Below, one piece after another: positions 41,608 to 48,946 of a DNA stretch of 64,000 nt; the stretch's first letter is position 1, and each line of letters opens with the position of its first letter. The notes under the pieces were generated by a model that was given only the letters and a program-made list of their open reading frames with translations, searched no databases and was not told the DNA's origin. This stretch comes from Solirubrobacterales bacterium (GTDB lineage Bacteria > Actinomycetota > Thermoleophilia > Solirubrobacterales > 70-9). The stretch spans positions 62,001-126,000 of the forward strand of contig JAFKLL010000014.1 of the NCBI GenBank assembly GCA_017304845.1, written 5' to 3'. The position numbers and the translations under genes were made by a program.

Positions 41608-43482
41608 ATGCCCAGCTTGTTCGGAAGGTTCGTCGTACTGATCGGATTCATCCTGATGCTCGGCTCCGCGGCCACCGCCCAGGCAGCCACGACCAGCTTC
41701 TACGCGGCTCCGAATGCGATCGGCGCCGGTGACTGCAGCTCACCGGAGAACGCCTGCCCGGTCGACGTCGCCGTGACCGACGCGAACGCCGCCCCGGTCA
41801 CGGATGACGTGCGGATCCTCCTGGACAAAGGCAAGTACGCGCTCACCTCCCAGACCCCGAATGCCCTGGCGGTGACCTTCGCCGGGCCGAGCCTGACCTT
41901 CGAGGGCAGGAACGGGACCCCGACCCTCAGCGGCACCAACACGGTCCGGATCCTCTCGGTCGCCGCCGGTTCGACCGTGACCGTCGACGGCGTCTCCTTC
42001 CAGGACGGCCAGTCGACCGGGTTGGGCGGCGCGATTGAGAACGCGGGCACGCTCACCGTCAAGGACTCGACCTTCTTCGGGAACACGGGCTCGAGCGGCG
42101 GCGCGATCACCAACAACGCCGGTGGCACGCTCACCGCCCAGGACTCGACCTTCGCCGGCAACACCACGTCGAGCGTGGGCGGCGGAGCGATCATCAGCTT
42201 CGGGACGACCACCGTCATCCGCTCGGCGGTGATCAACAACAGCGGTCCCATCAACGGAGGAGGGATCAACATCCAACCGAACGGAACCCTGACCCTGAGC
42301 AGCTCGACGGTCGCGAACAACACCTCGGGCACCCTCGGCGGGGGCATCTCGAACCTCGGGACGCTCAACGTCTTCTCCTCGACGATCGCCGACAACACGG
42401 GAAGCGGCGGCTCGGCCATCGCGACCGGCAACGAGAACGTGACCTTGGCCGCCAGCATCATCGCCTCGCTGGTCCCGGGCAGCACCTGCAGCCCCGCCAA
42501 CGCCTCGATCACCGACGCGGGCTACAACCTCGATGACGACGGCACCTGCATCTCGCCTAGCTCGCCCGCGACCGGCAGCCACAACGGGACCACGGCCTAC
42601 AGCTCGTCGACCTACGGCGCGGTGCTCGACTCGTATCTCGCCGACCGGCTGGCCAACAACGGCGGCCCGTCCAAGACCTTCGCGCTGCTGAACAGCCCGG
42701 ACCCGGCCACCGACCTGGCGGATCCGGCCTTCGACGTGGTGCCGCCCGCCTTCGAGCTCCCGGTCGCGGTCGAGGGCGAGACGGCGGCCTGCGCGCATGC
42801 GGACCAGCGTGGCGTCATGCCGGCCGCGGGAGTCAACTGCGACATCGGGGCGTATCTGCTCCAGGCCACGAAGATCGAGCTGAGCGCTTCCGCTTCGACG
42901 GTCCAGCAGAACAAGAAGGTGACCTACACCGCGACCGTCATCCCGGCCCCGGACGGCGGGACCGTCTCCTTCGACGACGGCGCCGGCAACCCCGCCACGA
43001 CCGGCTGCGCCGACAAGTACCTCGCGAACGGCGTCGCGACCTGCACGGTCTCCTACCCGAACCCCGGCGAGTACCCGGTCACCGCCTCCTACACCGGCGA
43101 CGGGGCGAAGAACGACTTCGCGGCGTCGGAATCGATCGTGCCGACCAACGTGACGACCACGGTGACCGAGAAGCCGGTCGTCGGGCCGCCGTTCCGGATC
43201 CTCGGCTCGACCCCGAATCGCAGGACGGGCGTCAACACGGTCCGGGTCCGCATTCCCGCTGCGGGCCGGGTCAACCTGGTCGGTTACAAGAAGCTGAAGA
43301 GCACCAGCGCCCGCTTCGACGCGGGCGGCGTCTACAAGTTCAAGGCCAACCCCAAGGGCGCCTTCCTCCGCAACCTGAACCGGCGCGGCCACGGCCGTTC
43401 CCTGGTCAAGTTCAAGTACATCCCGGACAGCGGCAGGTCGATCGCCAAGAGCGTGGTCTACCCCTTCTTCAAGAAGAGGTAG
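41608..43482 (+). CDS. secreted right-handed beta-helix protein with Ig-like and cationic C-terminal domains
   Basis: 624 residues from ATG 41608 (GAGGGGAAG before it). Signal peptide MPSLFGRFVVLIGFILMLGS ending TAQAA. Residues 100-300 carry POMP-type beta-helix repeats: GGAIENAGTLTVKDSTFFGN, GGAITNNAGGTLTAQDSTFA, GGISNLGTLNVFSSTIADNT. A choice-of-anchor-Q-like block ends at ACAHADQRGVMPAAGVNCDI. An Ig-like module near 430-520 (ATVIPAPDGGTVSFDDGAGN; VSYPNPGEYPVTASYTGDGA) is followed by a basic C-terminal strand domain ending SVVYPFFKKR. Likely a surface adhesin or wall protein. Ligand unknown; stops 4 bp from the convergent SRPBCC gene. Confidence 0.88.
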   Translation: MPSLFGRFVVLIGFILMLGSAATAQAATTSFYAAPNAIGAGDCSSPENACPVDVAVTDANAAPVTDDVRILLDKGKYALTSQTPNALAVTFAGPSLTFEGRNGTPTLSGTNTVRILSVAAGSTVTVDGVSFQDGQSTGLGGAIENAGTLTVKDSTFFGNTGSSGGAITNNAGGTLTAQDSTFAGNTTSSVGGGAIISFGTTTVIRSAVINNSGPINGGGINIQPNGTLTLSSSTVANNTSGTLGGGISNLGTLNVFSSTIADNTGSGGSAIATGNENVTLAASIIASLVPGSTCSPANASITDAGYNLDDDGTCISPSSPATGSHNGTTAYSSSTYGAVLDSYLADRLANNGGPSKTFALLNSPDPATDLADPAFDVVPPAFELPVAVEGETAACAHADQRGVMPAAGVNCDIGAYLLQATKIELSASASTVQQNKKVTYTATVIPAPDGGTVSFDDGAGNPATTGCADKYLANGVATCTVSYPNPGEYPVTASYTGDGAKNDFAASESIVPTNVTTTVTEKPVVGPPFRILGSTPNRRTGVNTVRVRIPAAGRVNLVGYKKLKSTSARFDAGGVYKFKANPKGAFLRNLNRRGHGRSLVKFKYIPDSGRSIAKSVVYPFFKKR

Positions 43483-43485
43483 GCA

Positions 43486-43953
43486 TCACGCCTCGACCAG
43501 TTCCGCGAGCTGGCCGATGACGGTGCCCCAACCGTCCTCGAAGCCGAGCTCGAGGTGCCGCTCCCGGTCGGCGACGCTCTTGTGCATGACCAGAGCCTCG
43601 TAGGTGGTCCCCTCCGGGTGGTCGGCGAGGGTGATCCGCGCCGTGATGAAGGGGTTCTCCGCCGGCCGCCATCCCTCGGTCAAGGCGGTCGTGAAGATGA
43701 GTCGCTCGGCCTCGTCGACGGCCAGGAAGCATCCGTCCATGTGCGGCCCGAAATCGCCGCCGTCCTCGCTCATCCGGGTCTTGAAGGCGCCGCCGGGCAC
43801 CAGGTCGAGCCGGTCGACCCGGCACTTCGCCGGAGCCGGAAGCCACCACTGTTCGAGGCTGCGAGGATCCGCCCATGCCTCCCAGACCGTCTGCCGGGGG
43901 GCTTTGATCACCCTCGAGATGACCAGATCCCGCTCCGTTGCTTCTGCGCTCAT
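43486..43953 (-). CDS. SRPBCC/AHSA1-domain protein
   Basis: 155 residues from ATG 43953, overlapping the ArsR stop (ATGA). ERDLVISRVIKAPRQTVWEA, WADPRSLEQWWLPAPAKCRV, LDLVPGGAFKTRM and GWGTVIGQLAELVEA are the AHSA1/START-like landmarks. Such proteins with an upstream ArsR gene are common pairs; the ligand is usually unknown. Hydrophobic-pocket binding is likely, but no catalytic residue is visible. Confidence 0.9.
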   Translation of the reverse strand: MSAEATERDLVISRVIKAPRQTVWEAWADPRSLEQWWLPAPAKCRVDRLDLVPGGAFKTRMSEDGGDFGPHMDGCFLAVDEAERLIFTTALTEGWRPAENPFITARITLADHPEGTTYEALVMHKSVADRERHLELGFEDGWGTVIGQLAELVEA

Positions 43954-44288
43954 TTCCGTTCCTCTTCCTGTTTCAGGACGAACTGCTCCATGCGGTCGGT
44001 CCTCTCCTCCCAGACCTTCTTCTGCTCGGCCAGCCAACCCTCGACCGCCTCGAACCGCTCCGATTCGATCGCGCAGGTGCGGGTCCGCCCCTCTTTCCGG
44101 GAGCTGATCCAGCCGCACTCCTCGAGCTGACGTATGTGCTTCATGAAGGACGGCAGAGCCATGTCGAAGGGCTCCGCCAGGTCGGAGATGCTGGCTGGCC
44201 CGCGGGCCAGCCTGGCGAGGATGCCGCGCCGCGTCGGGTTGCCCAACGCCTGGAACAGTCCGTTCAGGTCTTCCGCATACTCAGCCAT
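43950..44288 (-). CDS. ArsR-family transcriptional regulator
   Basis: 112 residues. Winged helix: LFQALGNPTRRGILARLARG, ASISDLAEPFDMALPSFMKH, IRQLEECGWISSRKEGRTRT and CAIESERFEAVEGWLAEQKK. No CxC metal site is seen in the recognition helix, so it belongs to the non-metal ArsR branch that pairs with AHSA1 genes. An A/T-rich stretch with CTAAGTA/TACTTAGC-like repeats (44293-44325) in front of it is its likely operator. First gene of a two-gene operon. Confidence 0.9.
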   Translation of the reverse strand: MAEYAEDLNGLFQALGNPTRRGILARLARGPASISDLAEPFDMALPSFMKHIRQLEECGWISSRKEGRTRTCAIESERFEAVEGWLAEQKKVWEERTDRMEQFVLKQEEERK

Positions 44289-44339
44289 TCGGCTAAGTAA
44301 CTTAGCAGAACACTTAGCCTTTCGGCTAGGTAAACAGGA

Positions 44340-44687
44340 TCAGCCGTGCGCGAGCACGCTGATCACCACGCCCTGCGGGTCGCGGACGAAGAAGCGGCGC
44401 ACGCCCCAGGGCTCGTCGACCGGGCCGTAGATCACCTCGTGCCCGGCCCGCGTCGCCTCCCCATGCGCCTCGTCGACGGCCTCCCGCGAACCGACGTCCA
44501 CGCCCATGTCCGGGAGCAGCGGCTCCACGTCGGCCGGCCCGAACACGACCTGGGCCTGACCGGACCCGAACCCGACGTAGCCGCCGCCGAACGTCCCCTC
44601 CTCCAGGCCGAGCACGCCCGTATAGAAGGCCCGCGTCGCCTCGAGATCGGATGACTCGTAGTAGGGGATGATGCGCTTGACAGCCAT
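44340..44687 (-). CDS. VOC (glyoxalase/bleomycin-resistance fold) protein
   Basis: 115 residues, one VOC domain of two beta-alpha-beta3 halves. RIIPYYESSDLEATRAFYTG then VLGLEEGTFGGGYVGFGSGQ is the N-half. EVIYGPVDEPWGVRRFFVRD, PQGVVISVLAHG is the C-half, with the typical 'F.v.DPeG..i'. Substrate cannot be deduced. Upstream of the ArsR gene by 50 bp in the opposite direction of reading order (same strand, upstream). Confidence 0.88.
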   Translation of the reverse strand: MAVKRIIPYYESSDLEATRAFYTGVLGLEEGTFGGGYVGFGSGQAQVVFGPADVEPLLPDMGVDVGSREAVDEAHGEATRAGHEVIYGPVDEPWGVRRFFVRDPQGVVISVLAHG

Positions 44688-44732
44688 ACCTCCACTATCG
44701 CAGCCTCCTTTTCCCGCCCCGGCCGGGCCGGC

Positions 44733-47700
44733 TCACCCCCTCCCGAGCAAGACCACGCGAGCCGTTCGGATCAGCGCCGGGGCGCCGGGCTGGCGGGCCA
44801 CGATCCGGAACTTGACCGAGGCCCGGCGACCCTTCAGGCTCCGCACCGCCGCGCGCGGGATCCGCAACCTGAGGACGGCCCGCTTTCCGGCCGCCACGCG
44901 CCTCGGGGCCAGCACCCGGCCGACGTGCCTCTTGCCGGCGATCCGCAACGGCACCAGCCTGCTCGCCTTGACGAGGCAGGCCTTGCCGTTGCCCTTCAGG
45001 CATCGGACCTGACCGACCCTCACCGTCCGGCCGCGCACGCGCGCTCGCTTGACGACCGACAGGACGGGCCTGCGGGCGGCGGGCTCCGTGGGCGGATCCG
45101 TCTTCGGCGTGCCGTAGACCAGGTTCATGGAAACGGGATCGAAGGTCTCGCCGACAGGGTAGTCCTCGAACGCCACCTTCCCGGTCGCACTGAGGGCGCT
45201 CGGGATCGCGTTCCAGGAGAGACCGTCGGCGGTCGGCTCCGGCGAGATCCCGGACAGGTCCAGGTCGACCAGAGCGAGCCCGGCGCGGCTCACCGTCTTC
45301 CCGGTGTCCCGTTCCAGGCCGACCATGTCGGCGTAGAGCGCACCGCTCTCCCCTTCCGCGACCAGACGCAGATTGGAGAAGGTGGTGTCGAGCTGCGGCG
45401 TCGTGTTGCCGGGGACGTGGTGGGCGTGCCCCCAGAAGCGCACCTTTCCGTCCAGCTTCACTTCCAGCCGCTTGGTGGCCGGATCGTAGGATCCGCCCCG
45501 GACCGGGAAGCGGAGTGCCTCGGAACCGGCGTTGCCGGTGGCGCAGAGCGTTCCCTCAGCCAAGGTTCCCGGGACGCGGGTGACCCCACCCGAGACCTCG
45601 ATCGCGCCTCTCGCGATCGAGCCGACGACGTAGCAGCGCCAGCGTTCGGCGAATCCCCAGTCCATGGTCCCCGAGCCGAAGGTCACCGGCTCGGTCAGCT
45701 CGGGAACGACCTCCAGCGAGGCCTCGGCCGAGTACGCGGTGCCGATCGAGTTCTCGACTCGGACGCGGAACCTCTCCCCGGACTGCGCGGCGGTCGCATC
45801 CTCGACCACCAGCGCCCTGCCGTTGGGCGCGTAGCCGGGCTCGCCGCCGCCGATGTCCTGCCATCCCTGGTCGCCGAGACGCCGCTGCCAGGTGATCTCG
45901 GCCTCCGGGTTGGCCTCGGTCGCGACCAGGAAGGTGGCGTCCTCTCCTTCCAGCACGGATCGATCGGTGGGGTCGAGCGTCACCCTCGGCGCGAAGGACA
46001 CGCCCAGGTGCGCGAAGTCCGAGGCGATCCTGCCGGCCGGGCTGGTGTAGACCGCCCGGTACTCGTTGCCGTCCAGGCCCGGGCCGGCCGCGACGGTGAG
46101 GGTCTCGTCATCCTCGCCCTCGAGGTCCGTGAATGCGCTCTCGCCGACGCGCCGCACCTGCCACTGCCTGGTCGGGGCCGGATCGCCGCCGGCCACGGTG
46201 GAGGTGAAGGAGACGTTCTCCGAGTCCTCCCCCACCCCCAGCTCGACGTCGGCCGACTCCGGCTGCCCGACGAACCGCGGCAGGACTCCGGCGACCGCAA
46301 GACGCTGATACCCGCGACGACCCGTCGCCGCGTCGTCGACCGGAAAGTAGAGCGAGCCGTCGGTGCCGGTGGCGATCATCGGGTATCCGCCCGCCTGCCG
46401 GATGAAGTCGGGGTATGCGATCCGGCTCAGGATCTCGTCGTCCTCGAGGACGTTGATCGTGTAGCCCTCGGGGTCGGCGTGGTCGGTGACCCACTCCCAG
46501 CCCCGCTCGGGATCCCCGGCGATCGAGGCGCCGAAGAGGTTGGCCTCCAGGGGGCCCTGGGGAGCCGAGACGCCCTCGCCCACCACGAGCTCTCCGTCCT
46601 CGCCGACGTCGACGCGCAGGTAGGCGGGCGAGTCGGTGCCCGTGTAGTGGAGGATCACCGAGCCGTCGGCCCCGGACCGGGCCGACGAGAACCAGTGGGT
46701 CGACGAGGCGGGATCACCGATCAGGGTTCCGGGGATCGGGCTCACGGTCGCGTCGCCGGAGCCGTCGACCTCGATCCTCAGGGCCGGATAGGCATACTTG
46801 CCGCCGGCCGCGAGACTCGCCGAGCTGCTGCCCGGAGCGTGGATGTACGAGCCGTCGCGAGCCACCGCCAGGGGCTGGAAATCGGAGACCGGGCTCGCTT
46901 CTCCCCACGGCGAGGTGGTGTTGCTCGTGTCGGCGTAGGGGCCTTCCGACGGCAGCAGCAGCGGCGAGGCGTGCTTCTGCCAGCCGGTCCCGTCCGTCGT
47001 GAACCTGACCAAGTCCGCCTTGTGGAAGATGTTGCTGGAGCTCGCGGGGCGCGCGATCACCGCCAGCTCGCCCTTCACCTGGTTCCAGGTCACCGAGCCG
47101 ACGATGTTGCCCGTGGCGTCATCGAGCCGACCGACGACCCCCGGCTCGTAGCTCTCGCTGCCGGGATCCCACCGGGCGCTGCGTACGGTGGTCTCGTTGC
47201 CGCCGGCCCCGTCGCGCCCGGTGACGTAGAAGATCGTGTCGGTACCGGGATCGAAGCCGAGCTTGAAGTAGGTGCCCTGGTTGTAGGGGTAGTCCACGAC
47301 CAGGGGCGAACCGACCGGCTCCATGGTCTGGGCGTCCAGGGCGGTCACGGTCATCGCGGCCGAGGCGGTCGTGCCGCCGTTCATCTCGGCGACGTGGACG
47401 ATCTCTCCCCCGGCGGAGACGAAGATCTTGCGCCCCTGCCGGCTGATGGTCTGGTTGGCGTTGGGCGAGACCCAGCGCCCTGAAGGATCGACGACCACCT
47501 CGCCGGGCCGACCGAAGTGCTCACCGAGGTCCGGCACGCCGCCGGGGCCCTCGTACTCGATCGAGACCGGATCGGCGGCGGTGCCCTCCGGATAGAAGGC
47601 GATGCCGGCGCCGAGCACCGCCGGCACGTCCGACCAGCTCGCCCTGCCGTCCTCGAAGGAGGTGGTCGCGCCCGCGATGTCGAGACGGGCCATCACCTGG

Positions 47701-48155
47701 TTCTCGAACTCGTGGAGCTGGTGGTTGGGATCGTCCTGGAGGTAGCCGATGTGGGTGCCGCGGATCACCTGCTCTTCCGGGCTGATGATCACCCGCAGGT
47801 CGGTCAGGGTCGTGTCCAGGCCGTACTTGCCGTCGCCGTAGAAGTTCGGGTAGGACTGCCACTGAACCCGACCCGAGAGCTCCAGGACGGTCGTGTCGGT
47901 CTCGTCGTCGAAGGTCCCGGACGCGACCGGGAAGCGGTAGGTGCCGTCCTCGTTCACGCCGGCTCCCTCGGTCACGGTTCCGGGGCCGGCGTAGTTCCGC
48001 CAGGACTGCTTGAAGCCCCACGCGACCTCACCCTCGGAGATGTCGACGACAGCGGCATCGGCCGGCCGGGGCGCTGACGCCATCGCGATCGCGATCAGGG
48101 CGCAGGCGAGCGCGAGGACGGGCATGAGGCGACGGTCGGTGCTGTGGCGGAACAT
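44733..48155 (-). CDS. large surface protein with two HtaA (haem-binding family) domains and Ig-like repeats
   Basis: 1,140 residues. Signal peptide LMPVLALACALIAIAMASAP ending PADAA. HtaA domain 1 spans about residues 36-210: EVAWGFKQSWRNYAGPGTVT, then LELSGRVQWQSYPNFYGDGK and LRVIISPEEQVIRGTH. A beta-propeller-like region (250-590) with NQTISRQGRKIFVSAGGEIV follows. Two Ig-like modules lie near 640-820 (ARPVT-type VTLDPTDRSVLEGEDATFLV). HtaA domain 2 spans about 830-1030: GTMDWGFAERWRCYVVG, LEVKLDGKVRFWGHAHHVPG. The C-terminal 100 residues are Lys/Arg-rich. HtaA domains bind haem in corynebacteria. No LPxTG or TM tail, so attachment is unclear. Last gene of the cluster. Confidence 0.9.
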   Translation of the reverse strand: MFRHSTDRRLMPVLALACALIAIAMASAPRPADAAVVDISEGEVAWGFKQSWRNYAGPGTVTEGAGVNEDGTYRFPVASGTFDDETDTTVLELSGRVQWQSYPNFYGDGKYGLDTTLTDLRVIISPEEQVIRGTHIGYLQDDPNHQLHEFENQVMARLDIAGATTSFEDGRASWSDVPAVLGAGIAFYPEGTAADPVSIEYEGPGGVPDLGEHFGRPGEVVVDPSGRWVSPNANQTISRQGRKIFVSAGGEIVHVAEMNGGTTASAAMTVTALDAQTMEPVGSPLVVDYPYNQGTYFKLGFDPGTDTIFYVTGRDGAGGNETTVRSARWDPGSESYEPGVVGRLDDATGNIVGSVTWNQVKGELAVIARPASSSNIFHKADLVRFTTDGTGWQKHASPLLLPSEGPYADTSNTTSPWGEASPVSDFQPLAVARDGSYIHAPGSSSASLAAGGKYAYPALRIEVDGSGDATVSPIPGTLIGDPASSTHWFSSARSGADGSVILHYTGTDSPAYLRVDVGEDGELVVGEGVSAPQGPLEANLFGASIAGDPERGWEWVTDHADPEGYTINVLEDDEILSRIAYPDFIRQAGGYPMIATGTDGSLYFPVDDAATGRRGYQRLAVAGVLPRFVGQPESADVELGVGEDSENVSFTSTVAGGDPAPTRQWQVRRVGESAFTDLEGEDDETLTVAAGPGLDGNEYRAVYTSPAGRIASDFAHLGVSFAPRVTLDPTDRSVLEGEDATFLVATEANPEAEITWQRRLGDQGWQDIGGGEPGYAPNGRALVVEDATAAQSGERFRVRVENSIGTAYSAEASLEVVPELTEPVTFGSGTMDWGFAERWRCYVVGSIARGAIEVSGGVTRVPGTLAEGTLCATGNAGSEALRFPVRGGSYDPATKRLEVKLDGKVRFWGHAHHVPGNTTPQLDTTFSNLRLVAEGESGALYADMVGLERDTGKTVSRAGLALVDLDLSGISPEPTADGLSWNAIPSALSATGKVAFEDYPVGETFDPVSMNLVYGTPKTDPPTEPAARRPVLSVVKRARVRGRTVRVGQVRCLKGNGKACLVKASRLVPLRIAGKRHVGRVLAPRRVAAGKRAVLRLRIPRAAVRSLKGRRASVKFRIVARQPGAPALIRTARVVLLGRG

Positions 48156-48203
48156 TCGGATCGGATCTCCCTGCTGTGAATCGATTGGGCGGCGGATGAA
48201 GCG

Positions 48204-48236
48204 GCCGTCGGCCCGTGCGGTTCACGGGCCGACGGC
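48204..48236 (-). terminator. 14-bp stem terminator after the NCS-like gene
   Basis: GCCGTCGGCCCGTG pairs perfectly with its complement around a 5-nt loop, 12 nt past the stop at 48248. No U-tract. It lies between this gene and the HtaA gene start at 48155, so it could also act as an attenuator. Confidence 0.8.
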
Positions 48237-48247
48237 TGGGCTTCAGG

Positions 48248-48748
48248 TCAGGGGACGAACGTCAGGAGCTGGTCGTCCAGGATGGTCTGGCTGCCGCCGC
48301 TGGGGTGGTGGGCGACGACTACCTCGCAGAGGTTTGACGCGCTTCCCGCGAAGCAGTCGAACGTCGGCGAGGTGGTGTGCCCGGGCAGGCCGAAGTGGTC
48401 ATCGACGATGACGGTGCTGTCCAGGTCGATCGAGGCGGTCAGGTCGCCCGACAACGGGTCGATGGCGACGTCCGACGCGAAGGCGCCGCAGGCCGGGATG
48501 CCGTAGGGCGGGTAACCGCTCACGGTGCAGATGCCCACCGCGATCTCCTCCGGGTCGTAGGAGCCGAAGTCCTCGCCTTCCACGTCGATGGTCACCGGCA
48601 GATCCGAGCTGACATCGATGGTGGTGGGAGTGACCGAGGTGAGTGACTGTGCCATGGCCGAACCGACGCTGAAGCTCATCAGCATCGCGATCGCCGCGAC
48701 CAGAGTGGCGACGGCCGCGAGCGGCCGAACCAGGTTGGTCTTCTTCAT
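48248..48748 (-). CDS. small secreted protein resembling the neocarzinostatin fold
   Basis: 166 residues. Signal peptide KTNLVRPLAAVATLVAAIAM ending AMAQ. The mature 130 residues share the order of the neocarzinostatin/macromomycin chromophore-binding apoproteins: SVTPTTIDVSSDLPVTIDVE, GEDFGSYDPEEIAVGICTVS, then SIDLDSTVIVDDHFGLPGHT and VDCxxxxC-like FDCFAGSASNLCEVVVAH. Four Cys (74, 87, 132, 141) could form the two disulphides typical of that fold, though the spacings differ. KKTNL is preceded by AAGGAGG 9 nt before the ATG. No biosynthetic genes for an enediyne lie nearby, so a role as small-ligand carrier beside the HtaA protein is more likely. Fold assignment is by pattern, not by search. 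Confidence 0.65.
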   Translation of the reverse strand: MKKTNLVRPLAAVATLVAAIAMLMSFSVGSAMAQSLTSVTPTTIDVSSDLPVTIDVEGEDFGSYDPEEIAVGICTVSGYPPYGIPACGAFASDVAIDPLSGDLTASIDLDSTVIVDDHFGLPGHTTSPTFDCFAGSASNLCEVVVAHHPSGGSQTILDDQLLTFVP

Positions 48749-48781
48749 GCCTTGTTTCCTCCTTGATACGTTGACTGGGTG

Positions 48782-48809
48782 TTAGGAACACCTAATTAGG
48801 TGCACCTAA
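48782..48809 (-). promoter_or_regulatory. tandem TTAGG/CCTAA boxes, iron-box-like
   Basis: TTAGG-AACA-CCTAA is directly followed by TTAGG-TGCA-CCTAA. The second is a perfect 14-bp palindrome. The half-site TTAGG is that of DtxR/IdeR/DmdR iron boxes, but the arms are 4 bp apart rather than 9. It lies 34 bp before the NCS-like ATG. A metalloregulator site is likely; which one is open. Confidence 0.6.
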
Positions 48810-48890
48810 TGCAAACGTAGCAAAGGACTTAGCACTCTGCATTTCCTGAGTGGAAGTCGCGGATCACCCCACTTCCATCTGGGCGCTTCG

Positions 48891-48925
48891 GGGCCGTCCG
48901 CCACCGCATGGGTGGCGGACGGCCC
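48891..48925 (-). terminator. 15-bp stem terminator after the riboswitch-controlled gene
   Basis: GGGCCGTCCGCCACC pairs perfectly with its complement around GCATG. It begins 22 nt past the stop at 48947. A second, looser stem (TGGAAGT with ACTTCCA, 48851-48877) follows. Confidence 0.85.
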
Positions 48926-48946
48926 GCGGTTCCCGTGTGCGCTGGG

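Noticed and set aside
48782..48809. Canonical IdeR/DmdR iron box.
   Set aside because: The half-sites fit but the 4-bp gap does not match the 19-bp consensus, so I list it only as iron-box-like.
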